Below, piece after piece: positions 1-9,227 of a DNA stretch of 64,000 nucleotides. Location of the stretch: assembly GCF_004104355.1 (NCBI RefSeq), contig NZ_RJLM01000001.1, forward strand, positions 1,344,711 through 1,408,710. Reading direction: 5' to 3'. How positions within the stretch are numbered: position 1 is the stretch's first letter; each line of letters opens with the position of its first letter. The DNA is from Photobacterium chitinilyticum (lineage in GTDB: Bacteria > Pseudomonadota > Gammaproteobacteria > Enterobacterales > Vibrionaceae). The translations under genes were made by a program, and so were the position numbers. The notes beneath the pieces are model-generated. The model worked only from the letters and a program-made list of their open reading frames with translations, was not told the DNA's origin and searched no databases.

Positions 1-2
1 GT

Positions 3-107
3 TGGTCTTGCTCTGGTCTAGTTGTAGCGACCATTGCTATCGTTCTGTCTTTTATTACTAAACCAGCGAATACGCAAGTATTAGAGAAAAAGTTCACACA
101 AGCATAA
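3..107 (+). CDS. C-terminal end of a membrane protein (5' end outside window)
   Basis: An open frame enters from the left edge and ends at the TAA at 105-107. Its 34 visible residues are one hydrophobic segment (GLVVATIAIVLSFIT) and a short charged tail ending KKFTQA. One last transmembrane helix followed by a short cytoplasmic tail is typical of secondary transporters. A sodium:solute symporter is my best guess, but the fragment is too short to name the family with confidence. A weak stem (TTAGCTT/AAGCTAA) lies about 10 bases after the stop. Confidence 0.5.
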   Translation, partial: WSCSGLVVATIAIVLSFITKPANTQVLEKKFTQA

Positions 108-506
108 GGTAGAATTTAGCTTCACTTAAGCTAATATTTAGTTACCTAATCCTAGTCATAATGTCTTTTTTTATTAATGAAATTTCTACTATGATAGTGC
201 TAGTGTCAGTAACTTTTTATTTATCCTCTTACTACTAATACACCATCTTGTTTTTAATTATCTTTAGCATTAATGACTTATAACAATAATGGCTCAACAA
301 CAATACATTGTCTTCTATTTCAAATTTATTAACCATTATTAATAAAAGTCTATAATATTTTAATTTCTGCATTCTTCCTTCTCCCATAATTCCCACATTT
401 AATAACAACAACCATCTCAATTCCGTTCATTATTAAATAGCAAAAGATATTTAAATCTAACTATAAACACTTTAAGCAACCCATTGGGGATTTCCAGGAG
501 CAAACA
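108..506. other. Intergenic region, no gene seen
   Basis: About 400 bases of AT-rich DNA lie between the transporter tail and the first di-heme protein. No convincing coding frame is present: the 61-codon antisense frame at 235-420 has no ribosome-binding site and a low-complexity composition. The region presumably holds the promoter of the gene at 507, but I could not single out a clear -35/-10 pair. Confidence 0.5.
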
Positions 507-2780
507 ATGGAAAATAAGAATGTGCGAAAACACGCGCGGCTAGGCGTATTTATCGCAGCAACGGGCCTGCTTGCGGCTTCAATTCAACAAGCTGTGGCGG
601 CTTCACCCGAAAAGCCAAGTAGTTATCTACCCGATAACCTTCCCCCAGTACCCGGCATCGAAGAATATATCAAAGATTATGATGCTGCGATAAAGCTCGG
701 AAAAGCCTTTTTCTGGGATATGCAAACAGGTAGTCAAGGTCAGAGCTGCGGCAGCTGCCACTTCTCAGCGGGTGCTGATATCCGGGCTAAAAACCAAATA
801 AGTCCAGGAGTACTAAGTACTAAGGTAGAGAACCAAGATAAATTTAACTATGACGGATATCCCGAGCTGCCATCAGGAGGCAAGGGCGGGCCAAACTATG
901 AACTGACCAAAGAAGACTTCCCGCTATTCCAACTTGATATTCCCAGAGATCGAGACTCTGATATTACCTATGAAACAGATGATGTTATTTCTTCACAAGG
1001 TGTATCTTTGGCTAAGTTCATTGATCTCAATGGCAGCAATTACGGCGCTGAGTTCGAAGATGGCAAAGAGAATTGTGAAAACCTAACAGATATATTCCAT
1101 GTTAACGGCATGAATACCAGGCGTGTGGAACCACGTAATACACCAACAGTAATTAACTCCGTCTATAATTTCCGGAACTTCTGGGATGGACGAGCAAACA
1201 ATATATTTAATGGCGTTGACCCATTTGGCCCTCATAACGAAGGGGCCTATGTTATGTACTACGATAGGAAATACGGTAAAACTGTCCCGAAAAAAACACA
1301 TCTAATTAACTCCAGTCTTGCCTCTCAGGCTGTAGGGCCTCCAGGCAGTAACTTTGAAATGACCTGTGATGGCAAGCCGTTTAAAACAATGGCTAAAAAA
1401 CTCCTCCGCTTGGTTCCTTTAGGCTTGCAAGAAGTTCACCCAAATGACAGTGCATTAGGTTATTTGAGTGCCTACCCAGGTAAAGGACTAAAAACAGACT
1501 ATCGCACGCTTATCCGAGATGCCTTCCACGAAGAGTATTGGATGAGTCCACGCCATGATGAAGACGGCTATACCCAGATTGAACAAAATTTCTCGCTATT
1601 CTGGGGGTTGGCTATCCAGATGTACGAAAGTACGCTGGTGTCTCTTGGACATTCGAGATTTGAAAAGGGTGAGGACCTCACCGATCTCGAGCTTCAAGGT
1701 CAACAAATCTTCAGTAGTTTTGGTGGACCAAATGCAGGCCGATGCATAGGTTGTCATGGTGGTCCGGCATTTAGTCAAGCAACCCTGCACTTAACTGGAA
1801 ATACTGATTCTGTTGTCAGCCAGGGGCCTGTTGGTCCGACATTTGCTCAAGCATTCCGCGATAGAGGTTTCATGAATATCGGTGTAAGGCCTACAGTTGA
1901 TGATCTCGGCCTTGGTGGACAAAGTAACTTTGGCTATCCACTGTCATTTACTCGTCAGGCACAAAATGGTGAAGCTCCGGATGGTGACCTTATCAGTGGG
2001 CCTGTCGATCCAACGGCAAGAACAGCTATTGACGGCGCATTTAAGATCCCACTGTTACACAACATCGAGCTAACTGGGCCTTATATGCACAACGGTAGCC
2101 TAGCAACACTGGATGAAGTCATCGACTTCTACTTCCGTGGTGGTAACCGCAGAAAGGATCCAAACAATCCTATCGGAGATAGTTCAGGCCATGGTGGTAC
2201 GGCATCAAATCTGGTGTTTAACCTAGGTCCACTACCTAACCTTGATGATGACGATAAGAAAGCGCTAGTTGCCTTCCTAAAGTCATTGACTGATGAACGT
2301 GTTCGCTGGGAAAAGGCACCGTTTGATCACCCTCAACTGTTCATCCCTGTCGGCCACGTTGGCGATGAGTATAGTGTACAGGATGATGGAACAGGTAAGG
2401 CACTTGTGCAGTGGGTAGAAGTGCCTAGTGTTGGTAAAGACGGTCGTTATGCAGAAAACCTTCCACCTCTAAAAGGATTCTTGGAAGAAAGCGCTGACGA
2501 GCCTGAAGCATACGATGACTATGCCGAAGCTACCTACCCTCATGAGATTACCATCAACCTGATGGCCAATGACAAAGCAGGTAGCGCTCCACTCGACTAT
2601 ACATCAGTCAAAATTGTCAAAGCACCTGATATGCGTTACGGCGTTCTGACAAACCATGGTGACGGTAAGGTGACCTACCGCCCTATGCGAAATACCGATA
2701 CAAGCTTTACTTATCAGATTAAAGATAAAGACGGCTTATACTCTAACCCAGCAATGGTAGAGATTAAGGTATCTCGCTAA
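507..2780 (+). CDS. Exported di-heme cytochrome c peroxidase/MauG-like protein with C-terminal Ig-like domain (copy 1)
   Basis: This 757-aa protein has a signal peptide (residues 1-32, ending AVAA) and should be exported. Two c-type heme sites are visible, CGSCH at 81-85 and CIGCH at 413-417, in the order seen in bacterial cytochrome c peroxidases and MauG. Those are usually 320-400 aa; here the heme-binding part is about 620 aa because of large insertions between the hemes. The last 90 or so residues (about 665-757) look like a cadherin/Ig-type beta domain (ITINLMANDKAG, then VTYRP and FTYQIKDKDG), probably a binding or surface-retention module. AGGAG sits 7 bases before the ATG. A close paralogue follows at 3237 in the same direction, but each gene has its own terminator. 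Peroxidase activity or oxidation of a partner is inferred from the family; the substrate is unknown. Confidence 0.85.
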   Translation: MENKNVRKHARLGVFIAATGLLAASIQQAVAASPEKPSSYLPDNLPPVPGIEEYIKDYDAAIKLGKAFFWDMQTGSQGQSCGSCHFSAGADIRAKNQISPGVLSTKVENQDKFNYDGYPELPSGGKGGPNYELTKEDFPLFQLDIPRDRDSDITYETDDVISSQGVSLAKFIDLNGSNYGAEFEDGKENCENLTDIFHVNGMNTRRVEPRNTPTVINSVYNFRNFWDGRANNIFNGVDPFGPHNEGAYVMYYDRKYGKTVPKKTHLINSSLASQAVGPPGSNFEMTCDGKPFKTMAKKLLRLVPLGLQEVHPNDSALGYLSAYPGKGLKTDYRTLIRDAFHEEYWMSPRHDEDGYTQIEQNFSLFWGLAIQMYESTLVSLGHSRFEKGEDLTDLELQGQQIFSSFGGPNAGRCIGCHGGPAFSQATLHLTGNTDSVVSQGPVGPTFAQAFRDRGFMNIGVRPTVDDLGLGGQSNFGYPLSFTRQAQNGEAPDGDLISGPVDPTARTAIDGAFKIPLLHNIELTGPYMHNGSLATLDEVIDFYFRGGNRRKDPNNPIGDSSGHGGTASNLVFNLGPLPNLDDDDKKALVAFLKSLTDERVRWEKAPFDHPQLFIPVGHVGDEYSVQDDGTGKALVQWVEVPSVGKDGRYAENLPPLKGFLEESADEPEAYDDYAEATYPHEITINLMANDKAGSAPLDYTSVKIVKAPDMRYGVLTNHGDGKVTYRPMRNTDTSFTYQIKDKDGLYSNPAMVEIKVSR

Positions 2781-2811
2781 CCTATAAAAGAACTTACAGC
2801 TAGAGTAATAC

Positions 2812-2840
2812 AAAGCCCGGTAAAAAAGTATCGGGCTTTT
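2812..2840 (+). terminator. Rho-independent terminator after di-heme copy 1
   Basis: The stem AAAGCCCG/CGGGCTTT is separated by a 12-base loop and ends in a short T run, 31 bases after the stop codon. It separates the two di-heme genes transcriptionally. Confidence 0.85.
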
Positions 2841-3236
2841 CAATTTATCATATCAGCGTTTAGTAAAATACAATTCAATCACCAGTCCAAAGTTGAAATC
2901 TGCATTGTTATAAAAAATCTCAAATAAAAAAACCAAATTAAATCAATTCAGAACCAGAAGACCGTAAAATAGTTTACTTCTCATATTTAACAATATCCAT
3001 CAAATTTGCACACCACATCACCACCCTACAAATAATCATAGAAAAACAATTAATTATAAATATATCGGAATTGTGAAACCATTAAAGCTAAATACTACCC
3101 GCCCCAACACATATAGAAATTACGTTTATCACAATAGTAATAAATGAGAACAAACAAACTTGTCATAATTTAATTGCGAGTGATGAATTGTTACTCGATC
3201 ACATTTTTAGTCATGAATGGAAGCTAGGAGTAAACT
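2841..3236. other. Intergenic region between the paired di-heme genes
   Basis: About 395 bases of very AT-rich DNA hold no coding frame I can support. Because copy 1 ends in a terminator, this region must carry the promoter for copy 2. The only clear signal is the ribosome-binding site AGGAG at 3227-3231. Confidence 0.5.
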
Positions 3237-5564
3237 ATGAAATATAAAAGAAATCATTTAACTTTACGCCTTAGTGCGATAGTAACAGCAGGGTATATAA
3301 TTGGGCTCTCAGGTAGCCCTGTTTATGCTGAAGTAGAACCAGCAGGCGAACCCTTCCCAATAAGCTCTTTAAAGGGGATACAACCAGCACCAGTTCCAGG
3401 ATTAGAGGAATTTATTAAAAATAAAAAAGCAGCGATCAAACTTGGTAAAGCACTATTTTGGGACATGCAAGTTGGTAGCCAAGGGCAAAGTTGCGGTAGC
3501 TGCCACTTTAGTGCAGGTGCAGATAGCCGAGTAAAAAATCAATTAAGCCCCGGGTTGAATCATACTGATGAAACGCTTAGAGAGATATTTGACTCTACCC
3601 TATCCGGTGGAAAAGGTGGGCCTAACTACACCCTCAGCGCGTTTGATTTCCCTTTCAGAAAATATGAAAACCCCGACGATCGAGATTCAAACGTTCTGTT
3701 TGATACTAATGATGTTACCTCGTCTCAAGGAGTCTTCGCTTCTACATTTATCGACCTTTCAGGTAATGACTACCCTCCCGAGTTTAATGACGGTAAAGAA
3801 AAATGTACCACCGAACACGATATCTTCAACGTTACACACATAGCAACGCGAAAAGTTGAACCAAGAAATACACCGACAGTTATCAATGCAATCTTTAACT
3901 TTCGCAATTTTTGGGACGGCCGAGCCAACAACACCTTCAATGGTGTTGACCCTTTTGGGCGTAGGAATAAAAATGCACACGTTTTACACTATAACGCTAA
4001 AACAAATAAACTCTCCCCCAAAACGGTCAACCTGATCAATTCAAGCGCCGCCTCCCAAGCCGTTGGGCCTGTAACAAGTGATTTCGAAATGGCCTGTGGT
4101 GGAAAGACATTTAAAAATGTCGGCAGAAAACTGCTAGGTTTGAAACCATTGGGTCTGCAACAAGTAGATCGTTCAGACAGCCAGCTTGGTTCTATGAGTG
4201 CTTTCCCGGCAAATGGTCTGATAGCGGATTATCGAACCATGATTATGGACGCATTCAACAAAGAGTACTGGATGAGTTCACAGCTCGTTGATGGTTATAG
4301 CCACATGGAAAATAACTTCAGTCTATTTTGGGGACTAGCTATTCAAATGTATGAAAGTACACTAATTTCTGATGATTCACGGTTTGACCGATTTATGGAC
4401 GGTGATACATCAGCCCTAAACGCAGCCGAACTACGCGGTATGGGAATTTTTATTGGTAAAGGAAATTGTGCAAACTGTCACAGCGGCCCAGAGCTCTCTA
4501 AAGCAGCCACACATTTAATTGGCGAAGAGGAGGAGGAAGGACTCGTTGAACGAATGTTGATGGGAGACGGAGATGTAGCCCTATATGATAACGGCTTCTA
4601 TAACATTGGTGTTCGTCCGACTAAAGAGGATCTCGGGGTCGGCGGTAAAGACCAATGGGGCAACCCTCTTTCATTTACTATTCAAGCAAAAGAGATGAAA
4701 GCAGGAATAGATGCACCAGATAACTTCGAAGTTGATCCAGCCACCTTTGAAGTCGATCCTGGAAAACCTGTTGATCCGTATGAGAGGGATGCTACTTTTG
4801 GCGCGTTTAAAGTACCGGGACTCCGTAATGTTGAGCTAACAGGCCCATATATGCACAATGGTGGCATGGCATCACTAGAGCAAGTTGTTAACTTTTATAA
4901 CCGCGGAGGTAACCGCACCAGTGATAGCTCATCGGATTCAACAGGGTTTGACGGTAACAGCACAACCTCTAACCTTGATCCAGATATTCGCTCACTTGAG
5001 TTAACCGAAAACGAAAAATCTGATCTTGTCGCGTTCTTGAAGTCATTAACAGACGACCGAGTTCGCTGGGAAAAAGCCCCCTTTGACCGGCCACAGATAT
5101 TCGTTCCATCTGGCGCAATAGGAGATGAATATACTGTACAGGACGATGGTTCAAGTCGAGCTATTGAAAAATGGCTTGAAATACCAGCTATAGGTGCCTC
5201 CGGACGGTCAGCGAAAAATCTTCCTCCCGTTCAGCCATTCCTCAATGGCGGTCACGTTGATGATACATCCACACCGGTAGAAGCCCCAGAAGCAGTAGAT
5301 GATTACGTTTCTGGTTCTTACCGTCGGCCTATCGTCATCAATGTTCTTGCAAATGATAAGACTGGATCATCTCCAATTGATCCTAGCGCGGTTACCATTG
5401 TCAGCCAACCAAACTCTCGTTATGGCTCGTTGAGTGATAATGGTGACGGAACATTCACCTACCGTGCGTTCCGAGATACTGATAATTCATTCACATACCA
5501 AGTAATGGATGAAAATGGCACGTTATCAAACGTAGCTACTGTCAATATCGATGTTACCCGATAG
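3237..5564 (+). CDS. Exported di-heme cytochrome c peroxidase/MauG-like protein with C-terminal Ig-like domain (copy 2)
   Basis: This 775-aa paralogue of the gene at 507 has the same architecture: an N-terminal signal peptide ending near VYAE, heme site CGSCH at 86-90, heme site CANCH at 411-415, and a C-terminal cadherin/Ig-like domain of about 90 residues (VINVLANDKTG, FTYRAF, FTYQVMDENG). The two copies align along nearly the whole length and share blocks such as NFRNFWDGRANN and NFSLFWGLAIQMYEST. They differ most around the second heme and just before the Ig-like domain, where this copy has an acidic insertion. AGGAG precedes the ATG. The pair looks like an old tandem duplication whose members have diverged. 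Function is inferred from the family only. Confidence 0.85.
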   Translation: MKYKRNHLTLRLSAIVTAGYIIGLSGSPVYAEVEPAGEPFPISSLKGIQPAPVPGLEEFIKNKKAAIKLGKALFWDMQVGSQGQSCGSCHFSAGADSRVKNQLSPGLNHTDETLREIFDSTLSGGKGGPNYTLSAFDFPFRKYENPDDRDSNVLFDTNDVTSSQGVFASTFIDLSGNDYPPEFNDGKEKCTTEHDIFNVTHIATRKVEPRNTPTVINAIFNFRNFWDGRANNTFNGVDPFGRRNKNAHVLHYNAKTNKLSPKTVNLINSSAASQAVGPVTSDFEMACGGKTFKNVGRKLLGLKPLGLQQVDRSDSQLGSMSAFPANGLIADYRTMIMDAFNKEYWMSSQLVDGYSHMENNFSLFWGLAIQMYESTLISDDSRFDRFMDGDTSALNAAELRGMGIFIGKGNCANCHSGPELSKAATHLIGEEEEEGLVERMLMGDGDVALYDNGFYNIGVRPTKEDLGVGGKDQWGNPLSFTIQAKEMKAGIDAPDNFEVDPATFEVDPGKPVDPYERDATFGAFKVPGLRNVELTGPYMHNGGMASLEQVVNFYNRGGNRTSDSSSDSTGFDGNSTTSNLDPDIRSLELTENEKSDLVAFLKSLTDDRVRWEKAPFDRPQIFVPSGAIGDEYTVQDDGSSRAIEKWLEIPAIGASGRSAKNLPPVQPFLNGGHVDDTSTPVEAPEAVDDYVSGSYRRPIVINVLANDKTGSSPIDPSAVTIVSQPNSRYGSLSDNGDGTFTYRAFRDTDNSFTYQVMDENGTLSNVATVNIDVTR

Positions 5565-5586
5565 CAAACCGCTTCATATCCAAATC

Positions 5587-5616
5587 AAAGCCTGAGTTAA
5601 ATGACTCAGGCTTTTC
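5587..5616 (+). terminator. Rho-independent terminator after di-heme copy 2
   Basis: An 11-base stem AAAGCCTGAGT/ACTCAGGCTTT with a 6-base loop is followed by a T-rich tract, 22 bases after the stop codon. Confidence 0.88.
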
Positions 5617-5999
5617 TTTAACTATCCGGTACGGTTGAGTACGCAATAACAGAAACCATATCTGCCCCTAGAATCTAGTGCAAGATACAATAGCTAACCC
5701 TAATTACCCACAGAGAGTATTAGTTGGTAACGATAGCCTTGCAGATCCCGACAAACCACCACGAATAGCATCTCTCATAACATGAAACTCAGATTGGCAA
5801 GCTCAGACCTTCTTCAATCATAAAACTACAGCTAAGATATTCAGGATTCGCGCCCATCACCGCTATGACTAAGCTAAGCATATAACCCCAATGGTGTTTT
5901 TAAGTCCCGGATCATAACGATATTAGCCGATAACGAATTGTCAGCTAATATTCACAAGTACTCCAGCCAAGATTCTCAGGTGAAATTAGAGCAGCTCGC
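5617..5999. other. Intergenic region with an inverted repeat
   Basis: This stretch lies between convergent genes and has no supported coding frame. An 8-base inverted repeat, ATATTAGC (5920-5927) and GCTAATAT (5944-5951), sits 48 bases past the stop of the minus-strand gene at 6000. It could act as that gene's terminator, but it lacks a U run. Confidence 0.4.
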
Positions 6000-6560
6000 T
6001 TATTCGAGATATTTCTGAAGTTGCTTCAGGCACTGTTCAAAACCTAGTAATTCGCTGTACTTTTGAGCTTTATCAACCAACTGATGACGAATAATAGGTG
6101 CCTCAACGGAACCATCAAGCATCAGATTGTCGATCAATCCAAAGTTTTCCAGTGTCATTTGTTGATGGTCAACAAATAGTTCATCAGACAGGCGATTAAC
6201 ACCAGGAAGTTCTTCAATATTGCGTTGCAGGAAAAAACGCTCGTCATTAGAATAAGCAAACACAGGTTTGCCTAATCCTCGGGCTAATCCCATTTCATAG
6301 GCTGTACCGACATCACAACTGCAACCTCTAAAAGGGGTAATGTTAGCGATGATTGCGTCCGCCTCTTGGATAAGCTTTTCATTGGCTCTTGCAATCATGA
6401 GCCCATTTTCCTGTGGATTATTAGCGTTAAGTTCAAGAACATTGTCCAGCGGGTAGAGCCCTTCAAATCCATAAAGTCCACAAAGCTTTTTCTTATATTC
6501 ACCAATTTCAGTGGCATTTTGCAAAAAGACTTCAGGGCCGGCTAGATAAATTTTAGTCAT
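6000..6560 (-). CDS. Nucleoside 2-deoxyribosyltransferase family protein
   Basis: This 186-aa protein matches the nucleoside 2-deoxyribosyltransferase fold. It has the N-terminal YLAGPEVF, then ADAIIANITPFRG, and the block DVGTAYEMGLARG with the glutamate that acts as nucleophile in the family, followed by GKPVFAYSN. Members exchange the base of 2'-deoxynucleosides or hydrolyse the N-glycosidic bond of (d)NMPs, for salvage or nucleotide-pool cleaning. Length and spacing fit a single-domain cytoplasmic enzyme. It is transcribed alone; no salvage gene is adjacent. Which of the transferase or hydrolase activities it has cannot be told from sequence alone. Confidence 0.85.
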   Translation of the reverse strand: MTKIYLAGPEVFLQNATEIGEYKKKLCGLYGFEGLYPLDNVLELNANNPQENGLMIARANEKLIQEADAIIANITPFRGCSCDVGTAYEMGLARGLGKPVFAYSNDERFFLQRNIEELPGVNRLSDELFVDHQQMTLENFGLIDNLMLDGSVEAPIIRHQLVDKAQKYSELLGFEQCLKQLQKYLE

Positions 6561-6845
6561 GGTTTCACTGTCATTTATTATAATAAATAGAAATTAAAGT
6601 ACTGCTTATAGATTGCGTTCTTTAATACACGTCAGTGAAATATTATCTGGTATTTTTTCTTTGGCCTAATAAACATACCTAAAAAGACTTAAGTTAAAAT
6701 CACACTACTAAACAACAATATAAAGTAGAGTAATGACTCTAATGCGATTGGTGTTCATTGCAAGCTACGGATGAATTGATTTAATCTTCAGGGAATAAAC
6801 GGTAGGTTTACATGCCAGTGAAAATAGAATTAACGAAGTTGGTGA

Positions 6846-7328
6846 TCAAGTAAACAGTTTAATACACTTTACTGAATTAGTAAGCAGGCTCGAGTAACAC
6901 ATCAGCTCGCGATCCTGAAAGATAATCTGAAAGAACTGCTCTTGAGGATATTCAAGTATATGCGCTTCGGAATAATCTGGTTCATCCTCACCCGTAAAGT
7001 CTTTGTCCTTGCTTGTCAATTTAATTGAAAACACCTCATCATCCCAAAAATGAACATCATAGGTTTTTTTAAATGTTTTCTGTTCATCAATAGACATGAT
7101 AGTGGTTTTCATTTGATAAAGCCCTAAAACACCATGTTCAATAGTATGAAGCTTTCTATATCTATAAACACTGTGCTCAGAAAATTTAGTACCATGACCA
7201 TAGACAATAGGATCATGGTTACCCACCATGAACAGTGGATGGCTCAAGTGATTTCTAAATAGTATTCCGACGAGAACGACAGATGCACAAATTGCATAAC
7301 CGACAAGGAACTTATTGATAATCTTCAT
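6846..7328 (-). CDS. VtrC/ToxS-like membrane-anchored periplasmic protein, copy 2
   Basis: This 160-aa protein has one N-terminal transmembrane segment (about residues 7-24) and a periplasmic domain ending in two cysteines (ELMCYSS and VKCIKL). It is a clear paralogue of the next gene upstream (7341-7823), has the same length, and shares the C-terminal pattern FxQIxFQxxELxCYSS. It lies 12 bases downstream of that gene with its own AAAGGG ribosome-binding site, so the two should be co-transcribed with the ToxR-like regulator. ToxS and VtrC are known small partners with this topology; VtrC is about 160 aa and forms a bile-binding barrel with VtrA. Assignment rests on size, topology and gene order, not on recognised sequence identity. 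Confidence 0.6.
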   Translation of the reverse strand: MKIINKFLVGYAICASVVLVGILFRNHLSHPLFMVGNHDPIVYGHGTKFSEHSVYRYRKLHTIEHGVLGLYQMKTTIMSIDEQKTFKKTYDVHFWDDEVFSIKLTSKDKDFTGEDEPDYSEAHILEYPQEQFFQIIFQDRELMCYSSLLTNSVKCIKLFT

Positions 7329-7340
7329 TTAAATGCCCTT

Positions 7341-7823
7341 TCAGGTAATCAACTTTACGCACTGAACCGAGTCGGTCAGCATGCTTGAATAACAGAACAG
7401 TTCTTTATTCTGGAAAACAATCTGAAAGAATTCCTTTTGAGGATACTCTATGAGGTGCGACTCAGTAAGATCAGGTTCTTGGTCTGACGTATAGTCGTCA
7501 TCTTTATCAGTGAATTTTACTGAAAATAATGAGTCGTTGAAAAAGTAAACGGAATAGGCTTTTTTGAAGATCTCCATATCGTTCATTGATGTGATACTCG
7601 ATCTCATCGTATGAAAACCGAGCGGATGCAGTTCGATTGTATGAAGTTCCTTAAAAGCATCATAACCACCTTCGAAAAAAGTAATGCCATCAGCATAAAT
7701 AATTGGCTGATCATTACCATACAAAAAATCAGGTCGATTATTATTGCTTTTGTATACAATACTGACAAAAACTATAAATGCGCAAATGGCATAACTGATG
7801 AGCAGTTTACTGGCAACTCTCAT
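7341..7823 (-). CDS. VtrC/ToxS-like membrane-anchored periplasmic protein, copy 1
   Basis: This 160-aa protein has an N-terminal transmembrane helix (about 7-24), a predicted beta-rich periplasmic domain, and two C-terminal cysteines (ELFCYSS and VQCVKL). Its start overlaps the 3' end of the ToxR-like gene by 17 bases, which suggests translational coupling. Overlapping genes are also described for vtrA/vtrC of Vibrio parahaemolyticus. It is a paralogue of the following gene. The likely role is to bind or stabilise the periplasmic domain of the regulator and perhaps form a ligand pocket with it. That role is inferred from position and topology. Confidence 0.62.
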   Translation of the reverse strand: MRVASKLLISYAICAFIVFVSIVYKSNNNRPDFLYGNDQPIIYADGITFFEGGYDAFKELHTIELHPLGFHTMRSSITSMNDMEIFKKAYSVYFFNDSLFSVKFTDKDDDYTSDQEPDLTESHLIEYPQKEFFQIVFQNKELFCYSSMLTDSVQCVKLIT

Positions 7824-8622
7824 TTATATGCTTCCTAATTTGATCTGTAGTGTAATTAATGGTGAACGTCAGATTCAGGATCTGCCGGTCTTGGTACTGA
7901 TCTGGAGTGTATACACATGCAACATAAAACTGCTCATGATTTTTCGATATAAACACCCTGGAAATATTCTTCCTTATTTTTCCAACCAACTCTTTGTATA
8001 GCATCTCGCTTGCCCGGCTATCCTCGATGTAGAAGCTGATGCCATCACTAATCTCGACGGACCAAGGCCGCTTTGAAACCGCCTGTGTTTGCATGTATAT
8101 CGAGGCGGCCCAGATGAAAATTAGAGTTGATACTATAAACACAGTGAAGGCCAGCGCTTTTACTGCGATTCTTTTGCTTTGAATTAACAAGCGCTGATAT
8201 TTGTATCCAGTCTGAACTTTTTCCTGAGGGGGCCTAACGTTATTCTTAGCCGTATTGTCGTCTGCTTCAGCGACATTATCACATATTATTTCTTGGCGTT
8301 TTGTTAAATAACTGGTTTCAAAACAAACACTTCCAGAAATTAGCTGATAACCTTCTTTGGGAAGCGTTTTAATGATTTTTTGCTCTTTACCGTTGTCTCC
8401 CAGAGCCAATCGAAGCTGGGCGATTGCCTGCGTCAAGCTTGAATCAGATACAACTCTGTCACTCCACGTCTCAGCAATAAGCTCGTCCTTCCTGACTGCT
8501 TTATCCTGATTATCAAGCAACAACCTCAGTATCCGACTCTCTGTCGACTTAATGCTTCTTGATGCTCCTGACAAACTATTGCTCAATTGCATCTTGTTAT
8601 TAGGATTAAAAACCCACATCAA
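7807..8622 (-). CDS. ToxR/VtrA-like transmembrane transcriptional regulator
   Basis: This 271-aa protein has a cytoplasmic OmpR/ToxR-type winged-helix domain (about residues 20-98, with TESRILRLLL, SSLTQAIAQLRLALGD and IKTLPKEGYQL), a linker, one transmembrane helix (about 156-176) and a periplasmic domain of about 95 residues with two cysteines (C236 and C270). Regulators of this type (ToxR, TcpP, CadC, VtrA) control genes directly from the inner membrane in response to periplasmic signals such as bile, pH or nutrients. It lacks a receiver domain. Two small membrane-anchored proteins follow immediately, as in toxRS and vtrAC. Its targets are not evident; the next divergent gene is an aldehyde dehydrogenase about 600 bases away. 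Confidence 0.85.
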   Translation of the reverse strand: MMWVFNPNNKMQLSNSLSGASRSIKSTESRILRLLLDNQDKAVRKDELIAETWSDRVVSDSSLTQAIAQLRLALGDNGKEQKIIKTLPKEGYQLISGSVCFETSYLTKRQEIICDNVAEADDNTAKNNVRPPQEKVQTGYKYQRLLIQSKRIAVKALAFTVFIVSTLIFIWAASIYMQTQAVSKRPWSVEISDGISFYIEDSRASEMLYKELVGKIRKNISRVFISKNHEQFYVACVYTPDQYQDRQILNLTFTINYTTDQIRKHINESCQ

Positions 8623-9227
8623 GTAATCTCACTTAACTTTCACTATTCGTACTTATTAAAAATCGCACAAGGTATCAATGTGAGTGAGATCGATATAAGC
8701 ATTTTATTATAAGTCAACACATCATACATATATCTTATTATTATGTCACATAATATCTGCGCTACATAGCCTTTTCAACGCAGCCAGTTAACATGTTAAA
8801 ACTAAACCAATAAACCACCAAATGCATTTTATTTCACACTCACAATGTTGATTATTAGCTATAGACATTACTTGTCGTTTATCTTTTATGCTTTCTTCTT
8901 ATACCCTTACGAAAAAAGAACCCTGATATTAGCAATCAACATTTGTAGAGTAATTACTCAACTGTAACTGGTTGATTTTTATCAACTATTATACTTAATG
9001 ATAGTTTACTAGATAAGAAGCTTCCTTACTTGTAATCTAATCATCAGCAAGTTAAAAGCTTGTAGGTAAATTATGCACTTGTTTATTTAAGATATATTAG
9101 TTAAGCAGTTTTTCAGCCTCTTATTTGCAGGCATAACCTGATGGTCTCGACAATCATCGCTATTCACCCTGCTGACTAAACATACAAGTGCATAAAAATC
9201 ATATAACTAATATGTGTAGGATAAATA
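8623..9227. other. Long divergent intergenic region with a palindrome
   Basis: About 600 bases of AT-rich DNA lie between the ToxR-like gene and aldB, which are transcribed away from each other. No coding frame is supported. A perfect dyad, ATTATG-TCA-CATAAT, lies at 8740-8754, about 118 bases upstream of the regulator start. It could be an operator for the regulator or for a global factor. The aldB ribosome-binding site (AGGAT) is at about 9217. Confidence 0.45.

Noticed and set aside
235-420. 61-codon antisense frame near the left edge
   Set aside because: It has a low-complexity hydrophobic composition, no ribosome-binding site and lies in an AT-rich promoter region.
6724-6743. AGTAGA-N8-TCTAAT as a third copy of the lipid-locus dyad
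   Set aside because: One arm has a mismatch, the site is far from the lipid locus, and it overlaps a different palindrome (AGAGT-AATG-ACTCT).
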